From NCBI RefSeq assembly GCF_004152845.1, contig NZ_SEON01000001.1:124001-188000 (forward strand): a stretch of DNA of 64,000 bases. Direction: 5' to 3'. Position 1 is the stretch's first letter; each line of letters opens with the position of its first letter. The notes under the pieces are model-generated. The model worked only from the letters and a program-made list of their open reading frames with translations. It ran no database searches and was not told where the DNA came from. Shown here piece by piece: positions 28,789 to 38,408 of the stretch. This stretch comes from Sphingobium fuliginis (GTDB lineage: Bacteria; Pseudomonadota; Alphaproteobacteria; Sphingomonadales; Sphingomonadaceae). The position numbers were made by a program, and so were the translations under genes.

Positions 28789-30368
28789 GCCTTGGCGGAC
28801 AGGGCGCTCAGTTCCTCCAGATCGAGGTCGCGTTCCAGTTCCTGCAACGTATGTTCATCGATCTCTCCTGTGCGGTGGAGGCGCAGCAGTTCCGCCCGCC
28901 CGGCGGCTATGGCCTTCAGCACCAGGTCGAAATGGGCGTGGAGCGTCTCCGAAAACTGCGCCTCCTGCCCGGCATAATTGGCGGAAAGTTCGGCATGGCG
29001 CTGATAGCGCTCCAGCAGCCGGGGGTGGAGCAGCCTGCCTTGCGCATCATAGGCGTGCACCTCCACGACGCGGACCTGCGCCTGCGCCATGGCGGCTTCC
29101 GCCTCGCTCATCGTCATGCGCGGACGGTCGCTTTCCGGTTCCTCCAGCTTCACCAGCCGGATCACGGCGCCCAGGGTCGTCCCTTGCAGCAATACGGTGC
29201 CGATGATGACCGCGAAGGCGGCCGTCAGGATGAAGTCGCGTCCGGGGAAATCGGCCGGCACGCTGAGCGCGACCGCCAACGTCACCACGCCGCGCATCCC
29301 GGCCCAGCCCAATATGGCCGCCGCCCGGAATCCCAGCGGGCGATAGCCGCAAAGACCCGTCGCCCTGAGCCCCGCGATCACCGCGTCGGAACCGAAAACC
29401 CAAATGAAGCGTGCGGCGGTGAGCGCGGCCAGTATCGCCAATATCGGCAGCGCCATTTCGTCCAGCACGACGCCGAAACCGCCGACGCGATCGATCACGC
29501 CGCGCAGCGACGAACCGATCAGCAGGAAGACGAACGCCTCCATCAGGAAGATCATCACCGCCCAGAAGGCCGTGCCGTTCATCCGCACCATCGCGGGGAA
29601 GACGACATGCTGGTACCAGCCGCAGATAAGGCCGGTGGTGACGGTCGCGATCACGCCGGAGGCATGGATGGATTCCGCCAGCAGATAGGACGCCCATGGC
29701 GCCAGCAGGGAGGAGGCGATCATCAGATATTTGTCGTCGAGCCGCTTGACCGTCAGCACCCAGAGCGCGCCGATGACCGCCCCGACCAGCGCCCCGCCCA
29801 CGGCCAGCAGGGCAAAGCTCTGCAAGGCGTCGACCATGCTGAACGCGCCGGTGACGCCGGCCGCTATGGCGAAGCGAAAGAGCACCAGCCCCGTGGCGTC
29901 GTTGAACAGGCTTTCCCCCTCCAACAGGATGGAGAGGCGACGGGGCAGGTGGACATGCTGCAACACCGCGCGGGCCGATACGGCGTCGGGCGGCGAGACG
30001 ATGGCGCCCAGGGCTGCGCATGCCGCCCAGGGGAGGCCGGGCACCAGCCAGTGCGCGACCGCCGCGACCACGGCTGTGGTGAAGACCACCGCGCCCAGGG
30101 CCAGCGCTAATATGCCGAACATATGCCGCCGCAAGTGACGCAGGGCGATGAACCAGGCGCCGTCCATCAGCAGCGGCGGCAGGAAGATCACCAGCACCAG
30201 TTGCGGATCGAGCGAGATCACCGGCAGGCCGGGCAGGAAAGCGAACAGCGCGCCCCCCGCCAGCAGCGCGACGGCGGGCGGCAGGCCCAGCCTGTTCGCG
30301 GCATAATGCAGGACGATGATCGCCAGCAGCATGACGATCACCAGTTCGAACAACTGCATCGGGTGCAT
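28785..30368 (-). CDS. CPA1-family monovalent cation/H+ antiporter
   Basis: This 527-residue membrane protein has about 12 helices and a C-terminal soluble tail of about 130 residues. The ion-binding signature (A-I-V-S-P-P-D-A-V-S-A) and E-G-E-S-L-F-N-D-A-T-G are those of NhaP/NHE-type Na+/H+ antiporters. I chose the ATG at 30368 because GGAGGG lies about 5 nt upstream; the longer frame to 30410 lacks support. The helical tail, ending E-L-S-A-L-S-A-K-A, may be regulatory. It is first in a two-gene operon with the TetR regulator. Confidence 0.9.
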   Translation of the reverse strand: MHPMQLFELVIVMLLAIIVLHYAANRLGLPPAVALLAGGALFAFLPGLPVISLDPQLVLVIFLPPLLMDGAWFIALRHLRRHMFGILALALGAVVFTTAVVAAVAHWLVPGLPWAACAALGAIVSPPDAVSARAVLQHVHLPRRLSILLEGESLFNDATGLVLFRFAIAAGVTGAFSMVDALQSFALLAVGGALVGAVIGALWVLTVKRLDDKYLMIASSLLAPWASYLLAESIHASGVIATVTTGLICGWYQHVVFPAMVRMNGTAFWAVMIFLMEAFVFLLIGSSLRGVIDRVGGFGVVLDEMALPILAILAALTAARFIWVFGSDAVIAGLRATGLCGYRPLGFRAAAILGWAGMRGVVTLAVALSVPADFPGRDFILTAAFAVIIGTVLLQGTTLGAVIRLVKLEEPESDRPRMTMSEAEAAMAQAQVRVVEVHAYDAQGRLLHPRLLERYQRHAELSANYAGQEAQFSETLHAHFDLVLKAIAAGRAELLRLHRTGEIDEHTLQELERDLDLEELSALSAKA

Positions 30369-30580
30369 TGGCCCTCCCCCCCGTCCATCCGCATCATGGC
30401 CATATGACATGGAAATCCATCGGCCGACGATGAAAATGCCAGCAGCGCCAGCAGTTTCAAGAGGCGTCTTCCATGCAGCGAAATTCCCCGAAACCGTAGA
30501 GGAAAGCGGCGCGCCACTGGCCGCCGGACGGATGTAATTTCACGATAGTCATGGTTTTTCAAATAGATAGCGGATCATAC

Positions 30581-30593
30581 TGAATACGTATGT
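30581..30593. promoter_or_regulatory. LacI-type operator candidate upstream of the maltodextrin receptor
   Basis: TGAATACGTATGT, with the palindromic core ATACGTAT centred on CG, lies about 85 bp before the TonB receptor start. The identical 13-mer occurs at 34743-34755 between the LacI gene and the first GH13 gene. LacI-family operators typically have a CG-centred palindrome, so both are likely sites for the local regulator. Confidence 0.72.
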
Positions 30594-30675
30594 GGGATTC
30601 TGTGCAGACCATGGGCGGCGCGGCTATCGGTGACGGCAAGAAACACAAGCAATGCGTCTTGGGGAGGGTCCACAA

Positions 30676-33459
30676 ATGCACATGTCCCATCATTCCATCC
30701 TGCGCGCGGCCCTTCTGGCCGGCGCTTCGCTGTCGGTCGCGGCGGCAGCCTCCGCTCAGACCGCGGCTGAGACCACCGCCCCCGCCGAGCCGCAGGGAGA
30801 GGCCATCGTCGTCACCGGCATCCGCGCATCGCTCGCCTCCGCCGCGAAGCTGAAGCGGGATTCTGTGCTGATCGTGGATTCCATCTCCGCCGAGGATGTC
30901 GGCAAGCTGCCCGACGTGTCCATCGCGGATTCGCTCGCCCGCCTGCCCGGCGTGACGGCGCAGCGGCTGGAGGGGCGCGACCAGCGTCTGTCGATCCGTG
31001 GACTTGGTCCCGATTTCTCCACCACGCTGCTCAACGGGCGCGAGCAGGTGACGGTGGGCGACAATCGCGGCGTCGAATATGACCAATATCCGTCCGAATT
31101 CTTCCAGAACGTCAATGTGTACAAGAGCGCCGACGCGGCGCTGATCGCGGCGGGGATTTCCGGCACGGTCGACCTGCGCATGCTGCGCCCGCTGGACAAG
31201 AAGGACCGCGTGATGGCGGTGTCGCTGCGCGGGCAGATGAACGGGATGGACAAGCTCAATCCCGACGGCAAGCGCTACGGCTATCGCGCTTCGGCCACCT
31301 ATATCGACCAGTTCGCGGACGACACGCTGGGCCTGTCGCTGGGCTTTTCCGCCTCGCAAACGCCCTCCCAGAACGAACGGTTCAATTCCTGGGGCTATCC
31401 TTCCGCTCCCGACGGCACGCTCATCATCGGCGGCGCGAAGCCCTATGTGCAATCGAACCTGCTGAAGCGCTATGGCGCGGTGGGCACGCTGGAATGGCAG
31501 CCCAGCGACGATTTCCATTCGACCTTCGATGTGCTGGCGTCGCATTTCGAGGAAGAACAGCGGCTGCGCGGCATCGAATTCCCGCTGGTCTGGGGCACCG
31601 ATGTCGGCGTCAGCGACGTGACGGTCGAAAACGGCTTCGTCACCGCTGCGACCTTCAGCAATGTCTATGGCGTGCAGCGCAACGACTATAACAAGCGCAA
31701 GGCCGACATGATCTCGCTGGGGTGGAACAATGACATCCGCCTGAACGATGCGCTGAAACTCAATGTCGATGCGAGCTGGTCGCGGGCCAAGCGCACCGAC
31801 TTCCTGCTGGAGACCTATTCGGGCACCGGCTATCTGCGTTCCGGCGTGCCGGACACCGTGCGGGTGGAACGCCAGTCGAACGGATTGTTCCACATCGCCC
31901 CGACGCTCGACTATACCGATACCGGCATCATCAGCCTGACCGATCCCAATGGCTGGGGCTATAACGGCACGACCGCGGTGGTGCAGGCGGGTTTCCTCAA
32001 CCGGCCGAAATTCATCGACGACATGAAGTCGTTCCGCGCGAACCTGGTCGGGGACATTTCAGGCAGTCTCTTCTCCCAATGGGAAATCGGCGGCAATTAT
32101 AGCCGGCGCAAGAAGACCAGCGCCTATACATCCTATTTCCTCTGTCCGCCGGGCGGCACGGACTGCACCATCGCCGGCGGGACGCCGGGATCGGTGGCGG
32201 TGCCGAACGAAGCGCTGCTGGGATCGAACGTCTCGCTCGATTATCTGGGCGTGCCGGCGATGCTGACGCTGAACCCGCTCTATCTGTACGACAATGTGCT
32301 GGATGCGGTGTATGATAACCGCCCCGGCTCGCTGGTTCGCGACAATGTGGTGAAGGAAGACGTGTTCACCGGCTATGCGAAGCTCAGCATGGACGGGGAA
32401 CTGGGCGGAAAGCCGCTGAAGGGCGCGATCGGCGTGCAGGTGATCCATTCGCGGCAGGCATCGACCGGCACGATTTCCAACTTCGCCAACGGCGTGGTGA
32501 CGATACTGCCGGTGTCGGGCAAGGACAGCTACACCAACGTCCTGCCAAGCGCGCAGATTTCGGTGGAACTGGAGCCGAGCTTCTTCGTGAAGCTGGGCGC
32601 GGCGCAGACCATGGTGCGTCCGCGTCTGGACCAGGAGCGGATCAACCAGGAGTTCAAATATAATTTGAGCTATGTCGGAATCGGATCTTCCGATCCGCAG
32701 TTCAGTCCGTTCAAGTCAGAGGGCGGCAACATCTTCCTGCGTCCTTATCAGTCGACCAATATCGACCTGTCGCTGGAGAAATATTTCCGGGGCGGCGGTT
32801 ATGTATCGGTCTCCGGCTTCTTCAAGAACCTGACCGACTTCGTCGATCCCAACAACAATATCGCTTACGACTTTTCCGCCGTTCTGCCGACATTGCCGGC
32901 CGATCAGCGCGACGCCATTCTGGCCGACGGAAGCTATATCGGGCTGGTGAAGTCGCCCGCCAATACCGGCAAGGGCACGATCATGGGCGTAGAGGCGACC
33001 GCGTCGCTGCCGTTCAAGCTGTTCAGCCCGGCGCTCGACGGCTTCGGCATCTTCGCCAGCGGGTCCTATACGCATAGCGAGGTCGAATATGGCAGCAATC
33101 CGACCGAAAGCGTCACCCTGCCCGGCCTGTCGAAATGGGTCGCCAGCGGCACCGCCTATTTCGAGAAGGCGGGTTTCCAGGCGCGGGTGAGCTATCGTTA
33201 CCGCTCCTCATTCCTGGGCGAGGTGGCGGGGCTTTCGGCGGCGCCGACCTTCCGCACGGCGAAGGCCGAGGGCATTCTCGATGCGCAGATCGGCTATGAG
33301 TTCCAGTCCGGGCCGCTTCAGGGGCTTTCGATCCTGTTGCAGGGCAAGAACCTGACCGATCAGCCCTTCGTCACCTATCAGAATGACGATCCGCGGCAGG
33401 TGATCGACTATCAGCGCTATGGCCGGGATTATTATCTGGGTCTGACTTACAAGTTTTAA
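30676..33459 (+). CDS. TonB-dependent receptor for maltodextrin-type sugars
   Basis: This 927-residue outer-membrane receptor of the large TonB-Xanth-Caul type (TIGR01782) has a signal peptide ending A-S-A-Q, a TonB-box-like E-A-I-V-V-T-G-I-R, and a plug with D-V-G-K-L-P-D-V-S-I-A-D-S-L-A-R-L-P-G. A barrel ending in aromatic Y-L-G-L-T-Y-K-F follows. Its length and plug resemble Caulobacter MalA, which takes up maltodextrins. It lies beside a LacI regulator, amylase, glucosidases and a sugar transporter. The start at 30676 follows GGGGAGGG; an ATG at 30652 adds eight non-signal residues. Two hairpins with a T-run terminate it. Confidence 0.9.
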   Translation: MHMSHHSILRAALLAGASLSVAAAASAQTAAETTAPAEPQGEAIVVTGIRASLASAAKLKRDSVLIVDSISAEDVGKLPDVSIADSLARLPGVTAQRLEGRDQRLSIRGLGPDFSTTLLNGREQVTVGDNRGVEYDQYPSEFFQNVNVYKSADAALIAAGISGTVDLRMLRPLDKKDRVMAVSLRGQMNGMDKLNPDGKRYGYRASATYIDQFADDTLGLSLGFSASQTPSQNERFNSWGYPSAPDGTLIIGGAKPYVQSNLLKRYGAVGTLEWQPSDDFHSTFDVLASHFEEEQRLRGIEFPLVWGTDVGVSDVTVENGFVTAATFSNVYGVQRNDYNKRKADMISLGWNNDIRLNDALKLNVDASWSRAKRTDFLLETYSGTGYLRSGVPDTVRVERQSNGLFHIAPTLDYTDTGIISLTDPNGWGYNGTTAVVQAGFLNRPKFIDDMKSFRANLVGDISGSLFSQWEIGGNYSRRKKTSAYTSYFLCPPGGTDCTIAGGTPGSVAVPNEALLGSNVSLDYLGVPAMLTLNPLYLYDNVLDAVYDNRPGSLVRDNVVKEDVFTGYAKLSMDGELGGKPLKGAIGVQVIHSRQASTGTISNFANGVVTILPVSGKDSYTNVLPSAQISVELEPSFFVKLGAAQTMVRPRLDQERINQEFKYNLSYVGIGSSDPQFSPFKSEGGNIFLRPYQSTNIDLSLEKYFRGGGYVSVSGFFKNLTDFVDPNNNIAYDFSAVLPTLPADQRDAILADGSYIGLVKSPANTGKGTIMGVEATASLPFKLFSPALDGFGIFASGSYTHSEVEYGSNPTESVTLPGLSKWVASGTAYFEKAGFQARVSYRYRSSFLGEVAGLSAAPTFRTAKAEGILDAQIGYEFQSGPLQGLSILLQGKNLTDQPFVTYQNDDPRQVIDYQRYGRDYYLGLTYKF

Positions 33460-33468
33460 CGTCCCCCG

Positions 33469-33540
33469 ACTGCCTGACTGCACGCAGGCAGTTCTCCCCC
33501 GGACCGCCGCCCCTTTCAGGGGTGGCGGTCCTCCCTTTTT
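33469..33540 (+). terminator. Tandem hairpins and T-run ending the receptor gene
   Basis: A first inverted repeat ACTGCCTG / CAGGCAGT (33469-33492) is followed by a strong stem GGACCGCC-CCCC / GGGG-GGCGGTCC (33501-33531), with a TTTCA-containing loop, and then CCCTTTTT. This is a convincing Rho-independent terminator 10-80 bp after the receptor stop. Confidence 0.85.
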
Positions 33541-33675
33541 ATGTTCCCCTCCCGTAGACGGGAGGGGTTAGGGGTGGGTGCGAGCGGAGCGAGCTTCTTC
33601 ACTATCGGTTAGGGAGGAACGCCGCTGCGCGGCTTGCCCACCCCCGGCCCCTCCCGCTTGCGGGAGGGGAGAAGT
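33541..33675. repeat. Palindromic intergenic repeat, copy B (CCCCTCCCG family)
   Basis: This is the second copy of the element at 10404-10542. It shares the CCCCTCCCGTAGACGGGAGG hairpin, GTTAGGGGTGGG, the GCGAGC-GGA-GCGAGC repeat and a closing hairpin CTCCCGC / GCGGGAG. The middle part differs. It sits between the convergent receptor and LacI genes and reaches the last codons of the latter. Confidence 0.85.
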
Positions 33676-34697
33676 CAGGCGGTCATTCTTGTGACCAGTC
33701 TTGGCGCGAGCAGCGTGGGCTCCACCGGCTTGCGGTCGATCTGGCCGATCAGCGCGTCCACCAGCACCTCGCCCGCGCGCAGATAGTCCTGGGCGACGGT
33801 GGTCAGCGGCGGGCGCGTCAGGCTGGCGGCGGGGATGTCGTCGAAGCCGATCAGCGCCACATCCTGCGGCACGCGCATGCCCGCTTCGTCCAGCGCCCGC
33901 ATCGCACCGATGGCGATCAGATCCGACCCGGCGAAAATCGCGTCGAAGGGCAGGCCGCGCGCGATCAGGCGGCTGGCCGCCTCATGCCCCGACTGTTCGG
34001 TCGAGAGGGCGTCGACATGCAGGCCGATGTCGACCAGCAATCCGGCCTCCCGCATCGCCTCGGTCAGTCCGGCATAGCGGTCGCGGAATTCGGGATAGCG
34101 GCTCGACGCATCGCCCAGGAAGGCGATGGTCCGGCGCCCCCGCTCGATCAGATGCTGTCCCGCTTCGCGTCCGCCCCGCCGGTTGTCGCAGCCGATGGTC
34201 ATGCCCAGCGCATTGGGGTCGACCGATCCCCAGCGCACGAAATGGGTGCCCTGCGCCACCAGTTGCTCCAGCCGGGCGCGATAGCTTTCATAATCGCCAT
34301 AGCCCAGCAGGATGATGCCGTCGGCCTTGCGGCTGTCCTCATAATCGACATGCCAGTCGGTCGAAAGCTGCTGGAAGGAGGTCAGCAGGTCGTAGCCCCG
34401 CTTGGCGCAGGTTTGCAGGATCGGCCCCAGCATCGAGAGGAAGAAGGGATTGATATAGCTTTCATCGGGCAGCAGATCTTCGAAGAAGAGCAGCGCCAGC
34501 GTGTTGCTCTTGCCCCGGCGGAGGGAGGAAGCGTTCTTGTCCACCGTATAGTTGAGCTGGCGGGCGATGGCCTCGATCCGCTTGCGGGTGGCTTCGCTGA
34601 CGGTGCGGTCGCCGCGCAGGGCCCGGGACACGGTCGGCTGGGAAACCCCCGCAAGCGTCGCGATGTCGAAGGACGTCGGTTTTTCGTTCACGGCCAT
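33675..34697 (-). CDS. LacI-family transcriptional regulator of the maltodextrin locus
   Basis: This 340-residue regulator has an N-terminal LacI headpiece (I-A-T-L-A-G-V-S-Q-P-T-V-S-R-A-L) and hinge (N-A-S-S-L-R-R-G-K). A periplasmic-binding-protein-like sugar domain ends in I-G-F-D-D-I-P-A-A-S-L-T-R-P-P-L-T-T-V. It is divergent from the GH13 gene, with an operator-like 13-mer in the shared promoter region and the same 13-mer before the TonB receptor. It is therefore probably the local repressor responding to maltose or a maltodextrin. The effector is inferred. Confidence 0.92.
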   Translation of the reverse strand: MAVNEKPTSFDIATLAGVSQPTVSRALRGDRTVSEATRKRIEAIARQLNYTVDKNASSLRRGKSNTLALLFFEDLLPDESYINPFFLSMLGPILQTCAKRGYDLLTSFQQLSTDWHVDYEDSRKADGIILLGYGDYESYRARLEQLVAQGTHFVRWGSVDPNALGMTIGCDNRRGGREAGQHLIERGRRTIAFLGDASSRYPEFRDRYAGLTEAMREAGLLVDIGLHVDALSTEQSGHEAASRLIARGLPFDAIFAGSDLIAIGAMRALDEAGMRVPQDVALIGFDDIPAASLTRPPLTTVAQDYLRAGEVLVDALIGQIDRKPVEPTLLAPRLVTRMTA

Positions 34698-34742
34698 CGC
34701 GCGATCCTACGCCCTGCCCCGGATATTGGAAAGATAAGCTTT

Positions 34743-34755
34743 TGAATACGTATGT
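34743..34755. promoter_or_regulatory. LacI-type operator candidate between the regulator and the amylase
   Basis: This is the same TGAATACGTATGT 13-mer as at 30581-30593, 46 bp before the LacI start codon and 87 bp before the amylase start. In this position it could control both divergent units, including autoregulation. Confidence 0.72.
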
Positions 34756-34841
34756 CGGCTGCTTGGCCCGGCGGGTGCGAACCGATTAAGACCCCTATGA
34801 AAGCCGCTGCGATCAAGCCAGAAGGCCAAGGGAGGAACGCC

Positions 34842-36701
34842 ATGCGTGGAAGGAAGGCGATGCTGTTTGCCGCGCTGGCTGCCCTGGCCCTCCCTGCCCT
34901 GGCCCGCCCTGCCCTGTCGCTGGCAGCCGAGCCATGCGATTTCCGGGCGCGGCTGCCGGAGGATGAGGTCATCTATTTCCTGCTGCCCGACCGGTTCGAC
35001 AATGGCGACCCGGCCAATGACAAGGGCGGGCTGAAGGGCGATCGGCTCGTCACCGGCCATGACCCCGCCTCCAAGGGTTTCTATCATGGCGGCGACCTGA
35101 AAGGGCTGATCAGGCGGCTGGACTATATTCAGGGGCTGGGCGCGACCGCCATCTGGGTCGGGCCGATCTTCCGCAACAAGCCGGTGCAGGGGCCGAAGGG
35201 GCAGGAAAGCGCGGGCTATCACGGTTACTGGATCACTGACTTCACCCATGTCGATCCACATTTCGGCACCGACGCCGATTTCGCCGCTTTGGTGGAGGCC
35301 GCGCATCGCCGGGGGATGAAGGTCTATATGGACATCATCGCCAATCATACGGCGGATGTGATCCGTTACCGGGAATGCCCAAGTACAAATGCGGACACGA
35401 CATGCCCCTATCGTTCGCGGGCCGACTATCCCTATCAGCGGCGGGGCGGCATAGGCGGCAAGGCGATCAACGCCGGTTTCGCGGGCGATCAGGACCATGG
35501 CGAGGCGAATTTCGCCAGACTGACCGATCCGTCCTTCGCCTACACGCCTTATGTGCCCAAGGGCGAGGAACGGGCGAAAGTTCCGGCTTGGCTCAACGAT
35601 CCGCTTTATTATCATAATCGCGGGGAAACGACCTATTCGGGCGAGAGCGCGACCATGGGGGACTTTGCGGGGCTGGACGACCTGATGACCGAGAATCCGC
35701 GCGTGATCGCGGGGATGATCGATATTTTCGGCGGCTGGATCGACCGTTTCGGCGTGGATGGCTTCCGGGTGGATACGGCGAAGCATGTCGATCCGCATTT
35801 CTGGCAGATGTTCGTTCCTGCCATGCAGGCCCGCGCCAAAGCGAAAGGCATCCCCAATTTCCATATTTTCGGGGAAGTCTATGTCGAGACGGTCGATGCC
35901 GGGCCGCTCGCCTGGCATACGAAGGAAGGCGGCTTTCCAGCCGTGCTGGACTTCGCCTTCCGGCAGGCGGCGCTGGAGACGGTCGCGGGCAGCGGCGCGA
36001 CGGCGGTCTGGGAGCGGATGCTGGCGGGAGATGCGCTCTATCGCGATGGCGAGGCGACGGCGCGGACCTTGCCGACCTTCGTCAGCAATCATGATGCGGG
36101 GCGCTTCGCCACCTTCGTGCGCAAGGCTTTCCCGCAGGCGAGCGATGAGGAAGTGTTGCGCCGGGTGATGCTGGCCAACGCCATGCTGCTGACGATGCGC
36201 GGCGTGCCGACACTCTATTATGGCGATGAACAGGGCTTTGTCGGGGACGGCGGCGATCAGGATGCGCGGGAGGATATGTTCGGCAGCCGGGTGGCGAGCT
36301 ATAACGACAATCGCCTGCTGGGGACCAACGCCACCACGGCGACGCCGCGCTTCGACACCGGCCATCCGCTTTATCGGGAGATCGCCGCGCTGGCCCGTCT
36401 GCGCACTACCCATCCGGCGTTGCGGCGCGGCCGGGAGGTCATCCGGGCGCGGGGCGACCAGCCGGGCCTGTTCGCCCTATCCCGCTTCGATCCCGACAGC
36501 GGCGCGGAAACATTGATCGCCTTCAACACGTCCACCGCGCCGATCAGGGCGCAGGTCGAGGTGGATGCGCGGTCCGACCAGTTCACCACATTGGCCGGAG
36601 CCGAATGCGCCGCAAGCGCTTCCGCCCCCGGCAGCATCGCCGTCTCCCTCCCCCCTCTCAGCTACAGCGTCTGCGCTGTCCGGAGTGCCGTACCCCAATG
36701 A
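34842..36701 (+). CDS. Exported GH13 alpha-amylase family enzyme
   Basis: This 619-residue glycoside hydrolase has a signal peptide, so it probably acts on maltodextrins in the periplasm. The (beta/alpha)8 barrel shows region I D-I-I-A-N-H, region II G-F-R-V-D-T-A-K-H with nucleophile Asp, region III F-G-E-V with acid/base Glu, and region IV F-V-S-N-H-D. A C-terminal beta domain follows. The start at 34842 is backed by GGGAGGAA 5 nt upstream and the hydrophobic leader; an ATG at 34797 would spoil the signal peptide. It overlaps the next GH13 gene by ATGA. Whether it is an amylase, cyclomaltodextrinase or glucanotransferase cannot be told. Confidence 0.92.
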   Translation: MRGRKAMLFAALAALALPALARPALSLAAEPCDFRARLPEDEVIYFLLPDRFDNGDPANDKGGLKGDRLVTGHDPASKGFYHGGDLKGLIRRLDYIQGLGATAIWVGPIFRNKPVQGPKGQESAGYHGYWITDFTHVDPHFGTDADFAALVEAAHRRGMKVYMDIIANHTADVIRYRECPSTNADTTCPYRSRADYPYQRRGGIGGKAINAGFAGDQDHGEANFARLTDPSFAYTPYVPKGEERAKVPAWLNDPLYYHNRGETTYSGESATMGDFAGLDDLMTENPRVIAGMIDIFGGWIDRFGVDGFRVDTAKHVDPHFWQMFVPAMQARAKAKGIPNFHIFGEVYVETVDAGPLAWHTKEGGFPAVLDFAFRQAALETVAGSGATAVWERMLAGDALYRDGEATARTLPTFVSNHDAGRFATFVRKAFPQASDEEVLRRVMLANAMLLTMRGVPTLYYGDEQGFVGDGGDQDAREDMFGSRVASYNDNRLLGTNATTATPRFDTGHPLYREIAALARLRTTHPALRRGREVIRARGDQPGLFALSRFDPDSGAETLIAFNTSTAPIRAQVEVDARSDQFTTLAGAECAASASAPGSIAVSLPPLSYSVCAVRSAVPQ

Positions 36702-38287
36702 CCGACACGACCCTCCCCTGGTGGCGCGGCGCCGCCATCTACCAGATTTATCCGCGCAGCTTTGCCGACTCCAATGGGGATGGCATCGGCGACCTCAAAG
36801 GCATCACCGCCCATCTGCCCTATGTGGCGTCGCTGGGGGTGGATGCGATCTGGCTGTCGCCCTTCTTCAAGAGCCCGATGCGCGATTTCGGCTATGACGT
36901 GTCGGATTATTGCGACGTCGATCCGATCTTCGGCACGCTGGAGGATTTCGACGCGCTGGCGGCGCGGGCGCATGAACTGGGGCTGCGCATCATCGTCGAT
37001 CAGGTCTGGGCGCATACGTCGGAGGAGCATCACTGGTTCGTCGAAAGCCGCTCCAGCCGCGACAATCCCAAGGCGGACTGGTATGTCTGGGCCGATCCCA
37101 AGCCGGACGGTTCCCCGCCCAACAACTGGCAGTCGGTGTTCGGCGGGCCGGCCTGGACCTGGGATGCGCGGCGCGGCCAATATTATATGCACCAGTTTCT
37201 GGCGCAGCAGCCGCAACTGCATTTGCATCATCCGCAGGTGCAGGAGAGCGTCTTCGACATCATCCGTTTCTGGCTGGACCGGGGGGTGGACGGGTTCCGC
37301 ATCGATGCCATCAACCATTCGATGCACGATCCGGAGTTGCGCGACAATCCGCCCGCGCCGGAGGATGGCAAGGTGCGGACGCGGCCGTTCGACTTCCAGA
37401 TCAAGAAGTACAGCCAGAGCCATCCGGACATTCCGCTGTTCCTGGAAAAAGTCCGGCAAGTATTCGATGAATATCGGGATCGCTTCACCGTGGCCGAAGT
37501 CGGCGGAGCGGACAGCGACATAGAGATGAAGGCCTTCACGCAGGGCGACGGCAGGCTGAATACCGCCTATGGATTCGACTTTCTCTATGCGCCGAAACTG
37601 ACCGCCGAATTCCTCAAGACGGCGCTCGTCAAATGGCCCTGCGAAACCCATACGGGCTGGCCGAGCTGGGCGTTCGAAAATCATGACGCGCCCCGTGCGG
37701 TGTCGCGCTGGGCCAAGGGGGTGGACCCGGACGCCTATTGCCGGATGAAGATCCTGCTGCTCGCCTGCCTGCGCGGCAATATCTTCCTTTATTATGGCGA
37801 GGAACTGGGGCTGCCGCAGGTCGACATCGCGTTCGAGGATCTGCGGGACCCCGAGGCCATCGCCAACTGGCCGCTGACGCTTTCCCGCGACGGCGCGCGA
37901 ACGCCGATGCCGTGGCGGGCGGATGCGCCCTATCTGGGATTTTCGGAGGCCAAGCCCTGGCTGCCGGTCGGGGAAACGCATCGCGCGCTCGCCGTGGATG
38001 TGCAGGAGGCGGATGCGGATTCGCTGCTGCACTGGACGCGGCGGGTGCTGGCGTTGCGCAACGGGTCGCCCGCGCTGCGCGTGGGGGCGATCGATTTCCT
38101 GGAGGCGCCGGAGGAATTGCTGGCGTTCGAGCGGGAGCATGAGGGCGAGAGGATGCTCTGTGTCTTCAACCTTGGGGACGAGCCTGTGACATGGACGCCG
38201 GCGGGTCATTGGCAGCCGTTGCTGTCGACCGGCGGAGTCGAAGGATGGCATTTCCCCGCAGCTTCCGGTCTTGTCGCGCGCGTTTAA
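36698..38287 (+). CDS. GH13 alpha-glucosidase (oligo-glucosidase type)
   Basis: This 529-residue enzyme without a signal peptide is presumably cytoplasmic, releasing glucose from imported malto-oligosaccharides. N-terminal W-W-R-G-A-A-I-Y-Q-I-Y-P-R-S-F is typical of the GH13 oligo-1,6-glucosidase/alpha-glucosidase subfamilies. Catalytic regions are D-Q-V-W-A-H-T-S, G-F-R-I-D-A-I-N-H (nucleophile Asp near 203), V-A-E-V-G-G (acid/base Glu) and F-E-N-H-D-A-P-R. The ATG at 36698 overlaps the preceding stop. It resembles agl/malZ-type enzymes of alphaproteobacterial maltose operons. Confidence 0.92.
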   Translation: MTDTTLPWWRGAAIYQIYPRSFADSNGDGIGDLKGITAHLPYVASLGVDAIWLSPFFKSPMRDFGYDVSDYCDVDPIFGTLEDFDALAARAHELGLRIIVDQVWAHTSEEHHWFVESRSSRDNPKADWYVWADPKPDGSPPNNWQSVFGGPAWTWDARRGQYYMHQFLAQQPQLHLHHPQVQESVFDIIRFWLDRGVDGFRIDAINHSMHDPELRDNPPAPEDGKVRTRPFDFQIKKYSQSHPDIPLFLEKVRQVFDEYRDRFTVAEVGGADSDIEMKAFTQGDGRLNTAYGFDFLYAPKLTAEFLKTALVKWPCETHTGWPSWAFENHDAPRAVSRWAKGVDPDAYCRMKILLLACLRGNIFLYYGEELGLPQVDIAFEDLRDPEAIANWPLTLSRDGARTPMPWRADAPYLGFSEAKPWLPVGETHRALAVDVQEADADSLLHWTRRVLALRNGSPALRVGAIDFLEAPEELLAFEREHEGERMLCVFNLGDEPVTWTPAGHWQPLLSTGGVEGWHFPAASGLVARV

Positions 38288-38408
38288 AGGCATCGTACAA
38301 TGTTCCTGCGTAGGCAGGCAACCAGTCCCACCACCTGAACTGGGCTCCTGCCTCCGCGGCAGCACGTCGCGCTTTGATCTCGTCAGGGCAGACTCAAAAG
38401 GAATTATC

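Noticed and set aside
33460..34697. A mobile-element insertion disrupting the LacI gene via the palindromic repeat
   Set aside because: The repeat ends at the last codons of the LacI gene, and the protein has a complete length and C-terminus, so the gene is intact.
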